From positions 434,001 to 498,000 of the forward strand of contig NC_009440.1 in the NCBI RefSeq assembly GCF_000016605.1: a stretch of DNA of 64,000 nt, written 5' to 3'. How positions within the stretch are numbered: the first letter of the stretch is position 1; each line of letters begins with the position of its first letter. The notes beneath the pieces were generated by a model. The model worked only from the letters and a program-made list of their open reading frames with translations, made no database searches and was not told the origin of the DNA. This DNA is from Metallosphaera sedula DSM 5348. GTDB lineage: Archaea; Thermoproteota; Thermoprotei_A; Sulfolobales; Sulfolobaceae. Positions 9,487 to 18,170 of the stretch are shown here, piece after piece. The position numbers and the translations under genes are program-made.

Positions 9487-9851
9487 GATTAATATTAATG
9501 ATTTAAATGACATAAGCTTTTCTCTAGATTACGGTTACTGATTAAAATTGAGTTCGAGAATATGAGAAAAGAGCTAAAATGATTCCAGAGATAAAAATCA
9601 CAATGTGATGAATTCCGATATGATATAGTTAATTATTACGTAAAGATGAGAATTTGATTTCGTAGTTCGAACCAGCAATCTAGATCGAAAGATTTAAAAT
9701 CTCAAATATTTTGATATTATGATATTTTGGAATTTAAACATATATGATAGCACCATTACTGGTACCTAGGCCGCACTCAATGAAGTTAATGAAACCCTAA
9801 CACCTTAAGTGTTTTCCATATCTTTATAATTGCGATAAATAATTTATTTGT
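9487..9851. other. AT-rich divergent intergenic region
   Basis: Holds the promoters of the CBS gene (minus) and of the ferredoxin-type reductase (plus). TCTTTATAAT at 9821-9830 lies 22-31 bases before the ATG at 9852 and predicts a leaderless start. Between 9541 and 9790 the sequence is AT-rich with repeated GATATT words but no ORF, hairpin or RNA gene that I can support. Confidence 0.4.
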
Positions 9852-11042
9852 ATGAGAACCTCCACTCGTTACCTCATAATAGGGAGCGGGGTATCAGGCT
9901 ATCACGCATTGGATGAACTGATCAACGCTGATCCAAAGGTTGACATGATTATGGTAACTAACGATAGTTCTCTTCCCTATGATAGACCCCCTCTCTCCAA
10001 GGAGTATATGAGAGGGGAAGTTGATAGGGAGTCGATCTTCTTCAAGTTACCCGAGACCCACAGGGACAGGATCCGCACGGGTATAACTGTGGAAAGGATC
10101 AAGGCTAACGTGGCCCAGCTAAGTAACGGGGATGAAATTGAGTTTGAAAAGGTGTTGATTGCAACAGGAGGAAGGCCTAGAAAACTCAATGTACCAGGGG
10201 GAGATAGGGTGAAATACCTTAGGACTCTTGATGACGCTGATAGAATCAGGGAGAAAGCTAAGACCTCGAGATCAGCCCTCATTGTTGGCGCTGGGTTCAT
10301 AGGAATGGAGGTTGGAGCAAGCCTCACAAAACTTGGAATCCAGGTACAAATGGTGGAGGTTAAGCCCTACATCTGGAGTACCTTCGTAGACGAGAGGGTC
10401 TCTAGATTCTTCCAGGAATATTTCGAGAAGAGAGGAGTGAAGTTCCTCCTTAACGAGTCAGTTAACGCATTTGAGGAAAGGGGAAGGGTGAAGGCTACTC
10501 TCAGTAGCGGCGGTGAGATTGAGGCTGACCTAGTTCTAGTTGCAACGGGAATTCAGCCCAATGTGGAACTTGCTGAGAGGAGTGGTATTTCAGTGAACAA
10601 CGGGATTTTGGTGGATAAGCACCTGAGAGCGAGTCTCGACAACGTCTACGCCTCAGGAGACGTTGCTAACATTGAGGATCCCGTCTCTGGTAAGAGGAGG
10701 AGGATAGAACATTGGAATAACGCTGAGTACACGGGAAGGCTCGCAGCTAGAAACATGATGGGGAAGGAGGAAGAGTACGACTTTCTCTCCACCGTGTGGT
10801 CAGATATCTTTGACTTACACATTGAATCTGCCGGGGAGACCACGGGTTATGACGAATACGTGGTAAGGGGGAAGATGGAGGACCTATCTTTCAATGTGAT
10901 ATATATCAAGGAAGGCCTAGTGAACGGGTACGTTGCCGTGAATAGACCTGGTGAGGAGCTGGAGGCTCTTAACTCCATTATCAAGGAGAGGAGGGAAGTA
11001 AGCCCGGAAAGACTGGGCAACGAGGATATTGAACTGACTTAA
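9852..11042 (+). CDS. FAD-dependent ferredoxin/rubredoxin-type NAD(P)H reductase
   Basis: A 396-residue flavoprotein of the pyridine nucleotide-disulfide oxidoreductase fold, without redox-active cysteines. FAD-binding GSGVSGYHA is near residue 11, the PPLSKEYMRG segment follows at about 47, ATGGRP at about 105, the NAD(P)H-binding GAGFIGMEVG at about 147 and the second FAD motif ASGDV at about 269. This is the layout of putidaredoxin- and rhodocoxin-reductase-like enzymes that move electrons between NAD(P)H and a small iron-sulfur protein. The start is supported by the TATA box 22-31 bases upstream. It stands alone after the fox genes. In an iron oxidiser it could take part in reverse electron flow to NAD(P)H, which is a guess from location. 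Confidence 0.8.
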   Translation: MRTSTRYLIIGSGVSGYHALDELINADPKVDMIMVTNDSSLPYDRPPLSKEYMRGEVDRESIFFKLPETHRDRIRTGITVERIKANVAQLSNGDEIEFEKVLIATGGRPRKLNVPGGDRVKYLRTLDDADRIREKAKTSRSALIVGAGFIGMEVGASLTKLGIQVQMVEVKPYIWSTFVDERVSRFFQEYFEKRGVKFLLNESVNAFEERGRVKATLSSGGEIEADLVLVATGIQPNVELAERSGISVNNGILVDKHLRASLDNVYASGDVANIEDPVSGKRRRIEHWNNAEYTGRLAARNMMGKEEEYDFLSTVWSDIFDLHIESAGETTGYDEYVVRGKMEDLSFNVIYIKEGLVNGYVAVNRPGEELEALNSIIKERREVSPERLGNEDIELT

Positions 11043-11079
11043 CGGTCTAGTTTTTAATCCACGTTAACTTCTATCTCAC

Positions 11080-11457
11080 ATGAGCTTTCTGAGGGACAGG
11101 GCTGAGGAATTCCTGGACAACGCTAGGTACAGTTTAGGTAAGGGGTACTATAACTTAGCCCTCTTCAACGTGGAGCAATTCATTCAACTATACGCTAAAT
11201 ATCTCATTTACCTGAAGGCCGGTGATTTCCCGAAGACCCACAATATTCTTTCACTCCTAGAAAGAATCGAGGATCTATATGAGGATAAGTGCAACATCAG
11301 CGTGTTTAGAAGGGACAATAAGGACTTCCTCTACGTCATCTATTTCTCGTATACCCAGGGAAGGTACTTTGGAACTGTCTTTTCAAGAGACGATGCGGAA
11401 AGAGCAGTCTCCCTTGCTAACAAGTTTAGGGAGCTGGGACAATGTCTGACTACCTGA
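11080..11457 (+). CDS. HEPN-domain protein of a HEPN/MNT pair
   Basis: A 125-residue all-helical protein. The opening RAEEFLDNARYSLGKGYYN and the KTHNILSLL segment are typical of archaeal HEPN proteins that pair with minimal nucleotidyltransferases. The RNase motif R-x4-6-H is not evident: the matching region reads RRDNKDFLYV with no histidine, so it may belong to a non-catalytic branch. It overlaps the next gene by 16 bases, which ties their translation. Many such pairs are type VII toxin-antitoxin systems in which the MNT modifies the HEPN toxin; whether this one is active is not known. Confidence 0.7.
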   Translation: MSFLRDRAEEFLDNARYSLGKGYYNLALFNVEQFIQLYAKYLIYLKAGDFPKTHNILSLLERIEDLYEDKCNISVFRRDNKDFLYVIYFSYTQGRYFGTVFSRDDAERAVSLANKFRELGQCLTT

Positions 11458-11777
11458 GGTTAGCAAAGAAGAGACAGGAAGCCCTATCTAGGCTTAACGA
11501 CTTCCTGAAGCAGATAAAGGAATTCGTGATCTCTAGGGACCCTCAAGGTAGAGTTCTACTGTTTGGAAGCGTGGCAAGGGGAAACTCAAGGCCCGATAGC
11601 GACATAGACGTTCTGATAATCTCTGACGTCCTAGGGAAGGACCTGAGAACCAAGGCTAAGACCATGGGAGATATAATGGAAATGCTAAACAATGAATTCT
11701 TTGAGATACACGTCGTTACACGGGAGGAATACGAAAACTGGTATAAGAGGTTCATAGATGTATGGGTTGAGATTTAG
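11442..11777 (+). CDS. Minimal nucleotidyltransferase (MntA-like) of a HEPN/MNT pair
   Basis: A 111-residue protein with the polymerase-beta nucleotidyltransferase signature GSVARGNSRPDSDIDVLII at about residues 38-56, giving the two metal-binding Asp in DSDID. It starts inside the 3' end of the HEPN gene (16-base overlap). Members of this family transfer AMP or oligoA to their HEPN partner and block its toxicity. It converges on copA with no gap to speak of (stop codons abut at 11777/11778). A second MNT gene at 16385 shows the same 16-base overlap with an upstream partner. Confidence 0.78.
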   Translation: MSDYLRLAKKRQEALSRLNDFLKQIKEFVISRDPQGRVLLFGSVARGNSRPDSDIDVLIISDVLGKDLRTKAKTMGDIMEMLNNEFFEIHVVTREEYENWYKRFIDVWVEI

Positions 11778-14012
11778 TTACTGGACGAAACTCCAGAGGG
11801 CAACGCTCACGCTGTTCATGGCCATTCCTAGGGCTGCGTACTCGGGTGGTAGAACTATGGGATAAAGCATTCCTGCAGCTATGGGCACCAACACCGCGTT
11901 GTAGGTAAGGGACCACGCAATGTTCTCCTTGATCTTCCTAACTGTCCTGTGGGACTGCCTTATGAGAAAAGGCAAAGCGTTCAACCCAGGTATAACTACG
12001 TCTCCGGCGTATTTTGCTAGGTCCGTCCCGCTAGACACCGCAATTCCCACGTCTGCCTCCTTCAAGGCTTGGGCGTCATTGACTCCATCTCCTACAAATG
12101 CCACACCTCCCTCCCTCTTAAGTTGCCTCACTAGCTCTACCTTATCCTCAGGGGTTAGTCCCTTTCTCAGCTCTACTCTTAGCTCCGACGCAATCCTATC
12201 AGCGTACTCGCTAGAATCCCCTGTGGCAATGATTACCCCGAATCTCCCCTTTAGTTCCTCAACTACCTCCTTGACCCCCTCCCTCATTTCGTCATTTAGC
12301 CAGAAATCTCCCGCCACTTTCCAGTCTACGCATACGCTGACATCTCCGCGAGGCTCACCTTCACAGTTCCTCTTAACGAGATCGGGCTTACCAACCAGAA
12401 CCTCATGTTGATCTACCTTCCCGTAAACTCCGCCATCCATCTCAGTGAATCCTTCCACGCCGTGAGATGAACTAGAGAGCGAAGCTATGGCTCTTCCCAC
12501 GGGATGATTACTAAGTCTCTCCAGGGACGAAGCTAACTCAACTGCACCTGGCACGTACTCCTGAAATCTCTCCACCTTGATCTCTCCCCGTGTAATTGTC
12601 CCTGTTTTGTCCAATACAAACGTCTTAACGTCACCGAGTTTCTCCAGGCTCTCGCCCCTCTTCACCACTATCCCTCTCCTTAGGAGTTTCCTAATCCCGA
12701 CCATGACAGCCATGGGAGTAGCTAAGCCAAAGCCACAAGGGCAGGCGGATGCCAGAACCGCAACCGCGATCAGGATAGAGAACGTTAGGGTTTGATGTAA
12801 TGCGTAAAACCACACCGCAAAGGAGATTAAGGCTACCACAATCACTGTGGGAACAAAGACTGCGGATATCCTGTCCGCCAAACCTTGTATCGGTATCCTC
12901 ACGGCCTCTGCCTCCCTCAATGCCTCGATAACCTGAGATATGTAGGTTCTCTCCCCAGTCCTGGTAACGTAAATCTTGAGGAAACCCGAGACGAGAGTGG
13001 ATCCCCCTATCACTGAATCGCCCTTCTTCTTTTTTGCCGGCAGAGGTTCTCCCGTGTAAATGGACTCGTTTACGTATCCCTCTCCCTCATCCACAATGCC
13101 ATCTGCTGGAACCACCTCCCCTCCCTTTACCACGACCACGTCACCAACCCTCAATTTCCTCGAGTCCACTGTCTCCCCGTTGGCCTTTGTGGCCTTCACT
13201 GACTGGAGACTAACAACATCGTTGCTGGTCCTTTCCTTGATGTATGCCTCGAGGGTCTTCCCAGCAAGGATGAAGGTTACCAGGAGGGAGGCCGAGTCGA
13301 AGAAGTATCCCGCGTGAAGGTACAGGAGGGACACTAGACTATAAACCCACGCCGTTAAGGACGACAGCGAAACGAGGACGTCCATGTTCGTCGTCCTATT
13401 CCTGAGTGCCCTGTAGGCACCAGTGTGGAACCTCATTCCCGCAAAGAAGACCACAGGAATTGAAAGAATGAATTGGAGAATAGGAATGCTGATCAACGTA
13501 AAGGGGGAGATGAGAGCCCCCACGATTAGGCGAGTCAAAAGGTCCTTGAAATCGCTTGATCTGGATAGTCTCTCCTCCTCGATTTCTATCCTGTAACCGC
13601 GTCTCTCCAGTTCCTCCCTGATCCTGTCGGACGACGCAGTCACGGGGTTGTACTCCACAATGATTAGCCCTGAGGAGGGATTTATCTTGGCAGAGACTAC
13701 TCCGTCCATCCCCTCTAGAATCTCTGTTAACCTGTGGGACTCCTCCTCGCTTACCCTAACCTTCGCTGTGAATTTCTGAAGGACAACGTCATATCCAGCC
13801 TTCCTGACAGCGTCAACAACTTCCTTGAGCCTGCCCCCCTGCAGTATAACTTTAGCATTTCCAGAAGCCAGGTTAACCCTAGCCTCTTGAACTCCCTTAA
13901 CTCCAGAAATCGCCTTGGTTACGGTTACCTCGCATGTTGCACAGTGCATTCCCAGGATTTTGAGTTCCTCTTCCTTCCTCAGTCTAAGTGAGGACTTCTC
14001 CTCAGTGCCCAT
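11778..14012 (-). CDS. copA: CopA, Cu(I)-exporting P1B-type ATPase
   Basis: A 744-residue heavy-metal ATPase. The order is a heavy-metal-associated domain with GMHCATC, a second such domain lacking its cysteines, membrane helices, the A-domain TGEP, the channel motif CPC (SACPCGFG), the phosphorylation site DKTGT, and the hinge GDGVND. The CPC plus Tyr-Asn (TYNAV) and M-x2-S pattern in the last helices point to Cu(I). A longer reading frame would begin at 14063, but the ATG at 14012 is chosen because it lies inside the stop region of copM (overlap of 11 bases, ATGGGCACTGA) and because the extra residues are antisense-like and not conserved in type. It pumps copper from the cytoplasm; CopM and CopT are beside it. 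Confidence 0.9.
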   Translation of the reverse strand: MGTEEKSSLRLRKEEELKILGMHCATCEVTVTKAISGVKGVQEARVNLASGNAKVILQGGRLKEVVDAVRKAGYDVVLQKFTAKVRVSEEESHRLTEILEGMDGVVSAKINPSSGLIIVEYNPVTASSDRIREELERRGYRIEIEEERLSRSSDFKDLLTRLIVGALISPFTLISIPILQFILSIPVVFFAGMRFHTGAYRALRNRTTNMDVLVSLSSLTAWVYSLVSLLYLHAGYFFDSASLLVTFILAGKTLEAYIKERTSNDVVSLQSVKATKANGETVDSRKLRVGDVVVVKGGEVVPADGIVDEGEGYVNESIYTGEPLPAKKKKGDSVIGGSTLVSGFLKIYVTRTGERTYISQVIEALREAEAVRIPIQGLADRISAVFVPTVIVVALISFAVWFYALHQTLTFSILIAVAVLASACPCGFGLATPMAVMVGIRKLLRRGIVVKRGESLEKLGDVKTFVLDKTGTITRGEIKVERFQEYVPGAVELASSLERLSNHPVGRAIASLSSSSHGVEGFTEMDGGVYGKVDQHEVLVGKPDLVKRNCEGEPRGDVSVCVDWKVAGDFWLNDEMREGVKEVVEELKGRFGVIIATGDSSEYADRIASELRVELRKGLTPEDKVELVRQLKREGGVAFVGDGVNDAQALKEADVGIAVSSGTDLAKYAGDVVIPGLNALPFLIRQSHRTVRKIKENIAWSLTYNAVLVPIAAGMLYPIVLPPEYAALGMAMNSVSVALWSFVQ

Positions 14013-14169
14013 GGGGCATTCCCCTTGGGCCACCCTTGAGATAGGACTCGGGGTCCTTCTCAAAGGCCGTCTTACAGTGTGGACTGCAGAAGTAGTACAT
14101 CTTTCCCTTGTACATGGTCTTGTAGGCCGAGGTCTCCTTAACTTCCATTCCGCAGACAGGATCCATCAT
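14002..14169 (-). CDS. copM: CopM-like TRASH/YHS metallochaperone, 55 residues
   Basis: A short ORF easily missed by length filters. The product starts MMDPVCGMEVKE and holds a second cysteine pair in YYFCSPHCKTAF, giving the C-x(about 21)-C-x3-C pattern of TRASH/YHS domains that bind copper. The tail is Gly/His-rich (MPHGH). Its stop overlaps the copA start by 11 bases, so translation is coupled. A TATA box, TATATTTAAA at about 14198-14207, is 30-40 bases upstream. In Sulfolobales the copTMA locus encodes a regulator, this chaperone and the ATPase; the arrangement here is the same. The second ATG at 14166 is an equally possible start. Confidence 0.8.
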   Translation of the reverse strand: MMDPVCGMEVKETSAYKTMYKGKMYYFCSPHCKTAFEKDPESYLKGGPRGMPHGH

Positions 14170-14285
14170 GTTTCATCTTGTTAGTATCTCGTTGAAAGTT
14201 TAAATATACATTGTATTCATTGTCTATTGTTTACGATGAAATGGAATCAAAATGACATTATAACTGTGATCTATGGGGGATTAAC
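14170..14285. promoter_or_regulatory. copM-copA / copT divergent promoter region
   Basis: Contains the minus-strand TATA box for copM (about 14198-14207) and the plus-strand box CATTATAAC at 14256-14264 for copT. Between them the hexamer CATTGT is repeated at a 9-base step (14209-14214 and 14218-14223), followed by ATTGT at 14226-14230, a candidate binding site for CopT. The assignment of the operator is inference. Confidence 0.4.
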
Positions 14286-14810
14286 TTGACAGATGTAAAT
14301 TCATTAAGCGAACTTGAGTACAGAATGCTAACCATTCTCAAATCAGACTCCAGGATAAGTTCCACTAAACTGGCTAAGGAACTGGGAGTCAGCAGGGCCA
14401 CAGTGGCAAAGATCCTTCGTTCCCTAAGGGAGAAGGGAATAAGGTTCACGGTTGACTTCTACGAGGAAGGCAAACTCACTGTTTTTGCAGTGGCGGACAG
14501 TTGCACAGAGGGAGCGGAGTGCTACAGACTTATTGACGGTAAATTCATGGTGACCGTCACGGGCAACATGGATCAAATTGAAGATGTATTATCCAAGTTG
14601 AAGACTGAGAGATACTTCATTGCGGTTCAGAAAGTTGGTTCAAGGAGTATTAGGAGATCCAGTTTAAAGTGTGACTACTGTGGAGGAGAGATAGCGGGAG
14701 AACCTCTCATAGTGAAGAGGGGAAAGAAGGTGTACTATACATGCTGTGCGACCTGCCAAACCCAGCTCATCAAAAAATTAAGGGTTAAGGGGGAATTGGA
14801 TCAGGGATAG
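14286..14810 (+). CDS. copT: CopT, copper-responsive HTH-TRASH transcription regulator
   Basis: A 174-residue protein with an N-terminal Lrp/AsnC-like helix-turn-helix (STKLAKELGVSRATVAKIL at about 25-43), a middle effector-like domain, and a C-terminal TRASH domain with CDYC near residue 141 and CCATC near 161, the metal-binding cysteines. The start is a TTG: no in-frame ATG precedes the HTH, and the TATA-like CATTATAAC at 14256-14264 is 22-30 bases upstream, consistent with a leaderless TTG start. It is divergent from copM-copA. CopT is known to control copper export in Sulfolobales and to be released from DNA by Cu(I). Confidence 0.85.
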   Translation: MTDVNSLSELEYRMLTILKSDSRISSTKLAKELGVSRATVAKILRSLREKGIRFTVDFYEEGKLTVFAVADSCTEGAECYRLIDGKFMVTVTGNMDQIEDVLSKLKTERYFIAVQKVGSRSIRRSSLKCDYCGGEIAGEPLIVKRGKKVYYTCCATCQTQLIKKLRVKGELDQG

Positions 14811-15007
14811 GTACGTAAGGTTGGAGTATGATTCAGGAAGAATTTCTAACTAAGGAATTATATGGCACTATTGAGTGTTAAATGAGCTACGGTCAATTTC
14901 ATTTTTCCTCAGAAATTGCGTGCGATCAGGAACGTTTAGGATACTCCACATCTTGGATAACCTCTCCCGTCATTTCGTTCTATCAAGTACAAGTGGCTGG
15001 TGAACCG

Positions 15008-16183
15008 TCATGACGAGAACTTACTTGCCAGAAGTGCTAACGCAGTTACCCCAACCTTTAGGGCATCCTCATCCACTGTGAACTTAGAGCTATGGTTAGG
15101 ATAGACTATTCCCTTCTTCTCATTTCTGGTTCCGAGGAAGATGAAAGATCCCTTAGCCCTTTGCAGAAAACGCGAGAAGTCCTCTCCACCCATCACAGGT
15201 TGCGTTTCCTTCACCTCTGCCCCAGGAATATCCTTGAGTATTTCCATGGCTCTCTTTGTGGTATCGGGATCGTTCACGGTGACAGGGTATGCGTCCTCCT
15301 TGAACTGAACCAAGCACTCGGCTCCGTATGCCTCACACACCGATTTCACAATGTTTCTGAAGGACTTAAGTGCCGTCTCTCTCACCTTCTCGTTTAGGGT
15401 CCTGATTGTTCCCTCCATCACCGCCCTGTCAGGTATTATGTTGTCCTTAGTACCAGAATGGATACTGGTCACGGAAAGGACAAAGGGTTCAAGGGGATTG
15501 ATCTGCCTCGACCTTATGCCCTGCAACGCGTTAACTATCATGGCGGAGATGAAGACTGGGTCAATTGTCTCATGAGGAGCAGATCCATGACCTCCTCTTC
15601 CCACTACCTCAACCCTGAAGGAATCGGGACAGGCCATTATAGCCCCTCCACGCGTTGCCAAGGTGCCTGAGGGATAGCCCGACATCACATGTAACCCGAA
15701 AACATAGTCAACGCCTTCCATTACTCCGGCCTCTATCATGGGAAGCGCACCACCCCTTCCTCCATCCTCCTCTGCCGGCTGGAAGATGAGTCTAACCTCT
15801 CCGATCTCGTCAAGGTGACGTGAGAGTATTGTGGCTGCACCGAGGAGCATGGCAGTGTGGGCATCGTGACCACATGCATGCATAACTCCTGGTTTCTTTG
15901 AGGCGAAGGGTAGACCTGTCTCCTCGGTCACGGGGAGGGCGTCCATGTCTGCCCTTAGGGCAACTGTTCCGCTTCTCCTTCCCTTGATGACGCCGAGGAC
16001 CCCTGTCTCGGTCCCTACCCCTTCCCTGACGTCTATCCCAAGAGACCTCAGGTAGTTGGCGACTAACTTCGCAGTCTCATACTCCTGGTATGAGAGTTCT
16101 GGATTTTCGTGTATCTTCCTTCTTAACTCTATTACCTTATCCTCTATTTCCCTCGCTTCGTTGTAAATCCTTTGAGCGTCCAT
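15008..16183 (-). CDS. M20 family metallo-aminoacylase/carboxypeptidase (CpsA-like)
   Basis: A 391-residue peptidase M20D family protein. Visible motifs are RRKIHENPELSYQEYETA near the N-terminus, the metal-binding HACGHDAHTAMLLGAA at about 102, QPAEEDGGRGG at about 139 and the dimerisation-domain GGHGSAPH at about 198. Relatives include the thermostable carboxypeptidase CpsA of Sulfolobus and N-acyl-amino-acid hydrolases; the exact substrate cannot be read. The 197 bases downstream (14811-15007) and 201 bases upstream hold no supported gene. Single-gene unit with a GTGTATAATATG box just ahead of the ATG. Confidence 0.82.
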   Translation of the reverse strand: MDAQRIYNEAREIEDKVIELRRKIHENPELSYQEYETAKLVANYLRSLGIDVREGVGTETGVLGVIKGRRSGTVALRADMDALPVTEETGLPFASKKPGVMHACGHDAHTAMLLGAATILSRHLDEIGEVRLIFQPAEEDGGRGGALPMIEAGVMEGVDYVFGLHVMSGYPSGTLATRGGAIMACPDSFRVEVVGRGGHGSAPHETIDPVFISAMIVNALQGIRSRQINPLEPFVLSVTSIHSGTKDNIIPDRAVMEGTIRTLNEKVRETALKSFRNIVKSVCEAYGAECLVQFKEDAYPVTVNDPDTTKRAMEILKDIPGAEVKETQPVMGGEDFSRFLQRAKGSFIFLGTRNEKKGIVYPNHSSKFTVDEDALKVGVTALALLASKFSS

Positions 16184-16384
16184 AACATATTATACACAAC
16201 CCCCGTTAAAAGCTGAGTTACCTTCTCATGAAGATTCTGAATGGGGTTTGAGGCTTCCACGCTCCCTGTGGAGGAGGACACTCCATATATATTGCCCTTC
16301 CCTAGTTGGTGCACAGTTAGTTCCATCCAAGAAAGCGAGAACTCTATCGTGAGATGGGACACTTCGTCCACAGAGCGAAGTAGT

Positions 16385-16708
16385 TCATAGATCAACGTAT
16401 TTGTCCACAAGTTTGAGGAAGAACTCCACTTCATCCTTTCTCATTACTTTTAGGTCAATCGCTACTTCCTCATCTAATTCGTTGAGTATCTCCAAAGTTC
16501 TCCTCAATTTCTCCTTATCACTTAGATTTTCGTCGTAAAATATTGCTATATCAAGGTCGCTTGAACCTGTAATCTTATCCTTTACTACTGACCCAAACAC
16601 TACTATCCTGTGAACCTTACCGTATCTCTTGGCTACCTCCTTAACTCTCTCTGCTATATCGCTCCAGTTTTTCCTTAGATACTCAATATACCTCAGTCCC
16701 CACACCAT
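16385..16708 (-). CDS. Minimal nucleotidyltransferase, second copy
   Basis: A 107-residue protein with the signature FGSVVKDKITGSSDLDIAIF at about 38-57, including the SDLD metal ligands. It is an MNT-family nucleotidyltransferase but only distantly similar to the one at 11442. Its ATG lies 16 bases inside an upstream reading frame that ends at 16693, the same overlap length as in the first HEPN/MNT pair, which suggests that frame once encoded its HEPN partner. With a damaged partner the protein may be orphaned. Confidence 0.72.
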   Translation of the reverse strand: MVWGLRYIEYLRKNWSDIAERVKEVAKRYGKVHRIVVFGSVVKDKITGSSDLDIAIFYDENLSDKEKLRRTLEILNELDEEVAIDLKVMRKDEVEFFLKLVDKYVDL

Positions 16709-16899
16709 TTGTCACCCCACACCTTTTTGATAAGGGGAATCAGGTCCTTCTCCAGCGTGTCTAGGCAATCTCGCGACATCTCTTCATCGACTTCTACTGG
16801 CGCATACTGTCCTTCAAAGCGACTAATCTCGACCTGATTTAGATCCTTCCTCTTGGCCTTTACCAATGACAAAAGCTGTCTTTGCCACCTTGAAGTAGA
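16693..16899 (-). pseudogene. Remnant of a HEPN-like partner gene
   Basis: A minus-strand frame ends at TGA 16695-16693, overlapping the MNT start by 16 bases. Its last 55 codons give protein-like sequence (VEISRFEGQYAPVEVDEE and LDTLEKDLIPLIKKVWG) that resembles the C-terminal helices of HEPN proteins. No ATG precedes it; only TTG codons (16872, 16866) or an internal ATG at 16779 are available, and the upstream part runs into unrelated sequence and then into the ATPase gene. I read it as a 5'-truncated HEPN gene. A short TTG-initiated protein remains possible. Confidence 0.42.
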
Positions 16900-16985
16900 A
16901 GAGGGATCTTCTACACATGAGGAGCGCTGTATCCAATGATCCCATTTGAAATCATCTATAAACCAACTAAATAATCTTAGAGGCC

Positions 16986-18170
16986 TTACTGACCTAAGAC
17001 CCTCCTATATATCTCGTCTGCAACCTTGATAAGTTCCTCTGGACCCAGACTCTCCTCGACCTCGAACTTGGGTTTGTCCCTGAGGCTCACCAGTCCCACA
17101 CGCGGAATTCCAGAACTCCTTATCCTGGAGATTGCCCTTTCAGCTTCCCTTCTATCGATTTCCCCCACCTTCACCTCATACCCTATCACTGGCTTACCAT
17201 CCTTGAGTATCACGACGTCTATATCCTCGTAAGGCGAGTATGCCATAACGCCTCCATGCTTTTCCGCCAGAAGTTCTCCAATTGCGAACTGAACCTCCCT
17301 ACCCAGAGGTAACTCGCCCACTCTTTCCGTTACGGAGACGTTATACTTAGCCTCTGCATAAAACATGAGGGACAGAACTGGAGACGATAATCTGTAATAC
17401 CACCTTGCCCTCCTCCTGGCACCGAAGATCTCCACCTTGTCCACCAATCCCAGGCCTGCTAATACGTCAAGGTAACCGCTAACCGAGGAGGCCGTAATAT
17501 CAATCCCCTTCCCCGCAAGGCTCCCAGCTATTATTGAGGTATTCCACTCCCCCTCTGCAAGTGACATGAGAATGGCCTCATAAAGGGTTGTTAACTGCCT
17601 CTCCTCTTCCTCAAAGACTTCCCCCACAAGCCCCTTGGTGACCATGTAGAGCTGGTATCCCCTTTCCTGCAAGTCCTTTACGTCCCTCAAAAAGGAGATC
17701 ACCCATGGATCCTTGTACAGGACCGCGAGCAGGGGATTCCTCACTGCATGAAGGGTCTCAGCGTAATGGATGAGCCCCATCCTGTAGGGTATTACTAGAC
17801 CGAGAAGCGGACTCTTGGAATCAAACACCCTTCTAGATATTCTGAAACTCGAACCTACCAACACGAGTTTACCGTTCTGACTCAGGGGACCAAACATTTC
17901 CCAGTACCTTTCAGGCATTCTCTGAAACTCGTTCACTACCGCGGTTCCATCACGCCTCAGAGTCTCGCTCAACTCCTTGAGGGCATCTTGGAGGGGCCTA
18001 ATTTCCCCGTCAAGGAAGAAGGCCTGTAGATCTCTCGTTACCGTGAAATAGAGGTCGTGTTTGAGGTATTTCCTGATCAGAAAGGACTTACCAACCTTCC
18101 TTCGCCCGAATATCAGGGTCCAATCCCTGAGGCTCATCACGTCCCTTTGTTCCCTTCTTTGTATTTCCAT
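16986..18170 (-). CDS. Archaeal ATPase with C-terminal DUF234 nuclease-like domain
   Basis: A 394-residue protein of the archaeal-ATPase (STAND-like, mostly mobile or defence-linked) group. Walker A is GRRKVGKS at about 22-29; a central winged-helix region follows (SSVSGYLDVLAGLGLV); the C-terminal part has a PD-(D/E)xK-like pattern, D in EDIDVVIL and E-x-K in GYEVKVGE, the DUF234 domain. Start ATG at 18170 lies directly behind three 14-base TATA-containing repeats; an ATG at 18137 (MSLRDWTLIF) is an alternative if the nearest repeat acts as the TATA box. These genes occur in large, variable families in Sulfolobales and their role is unknown. Confidence 0.75.
   Translation of the reverse strand: MEIQRREQRDVMSLRDWTLIFGRRKVGKSFLIRKYLKHDLYFTVTRDLQAFFLDGEIRPLQDALKELSETLRRDGTAVVNEFQRMPERYWEMFGPLSQNGKLVLVGSSFRISRRVFDSKSPLLGLVIPYRMGLIHYAETLHAVRNPLLAVLYKDPWVISFLRDVKDLQERGYQLYMVTKGLVGEVFEEEERQLTTLYEAILMSLAEGEWNTSIIAGSLAGKGIDITASSVSGYLDVLAGLGLVDKVEIFGARRRARWYYRLSSPVLSLMFYAEAKYNVSVTERVGELPLGREVQFAIGELLAEKHGGVMAYSPYEDIDVVILKDGKPVIGYEVKVGEIDRREAERAISRIRSSGIPRVGLVSLRDKPKFEVEESLGPEELIKVADEIYRRVLGQ

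Noticed and set aside
12577-12795. Plus-strand frames inside copA
   Set aside because: Antisense shadows of a well supported gene with Ser/Thr/Pro-biased composition.
11778-14063. Longer copA start at 14063
   Set aside because: The added residues come from the copM coding region in another frame; the interlocked copM stop and copA ATG at 14012 are more convincing.
16144-16434. A 96-codon minus-strand frame between the M20 peptidase and the second MNT gene
   Set aside because: It overlaps both genes substantially, is Ser/Leu-rich without a fold-like pattern, and has no promoter or ribosome site.
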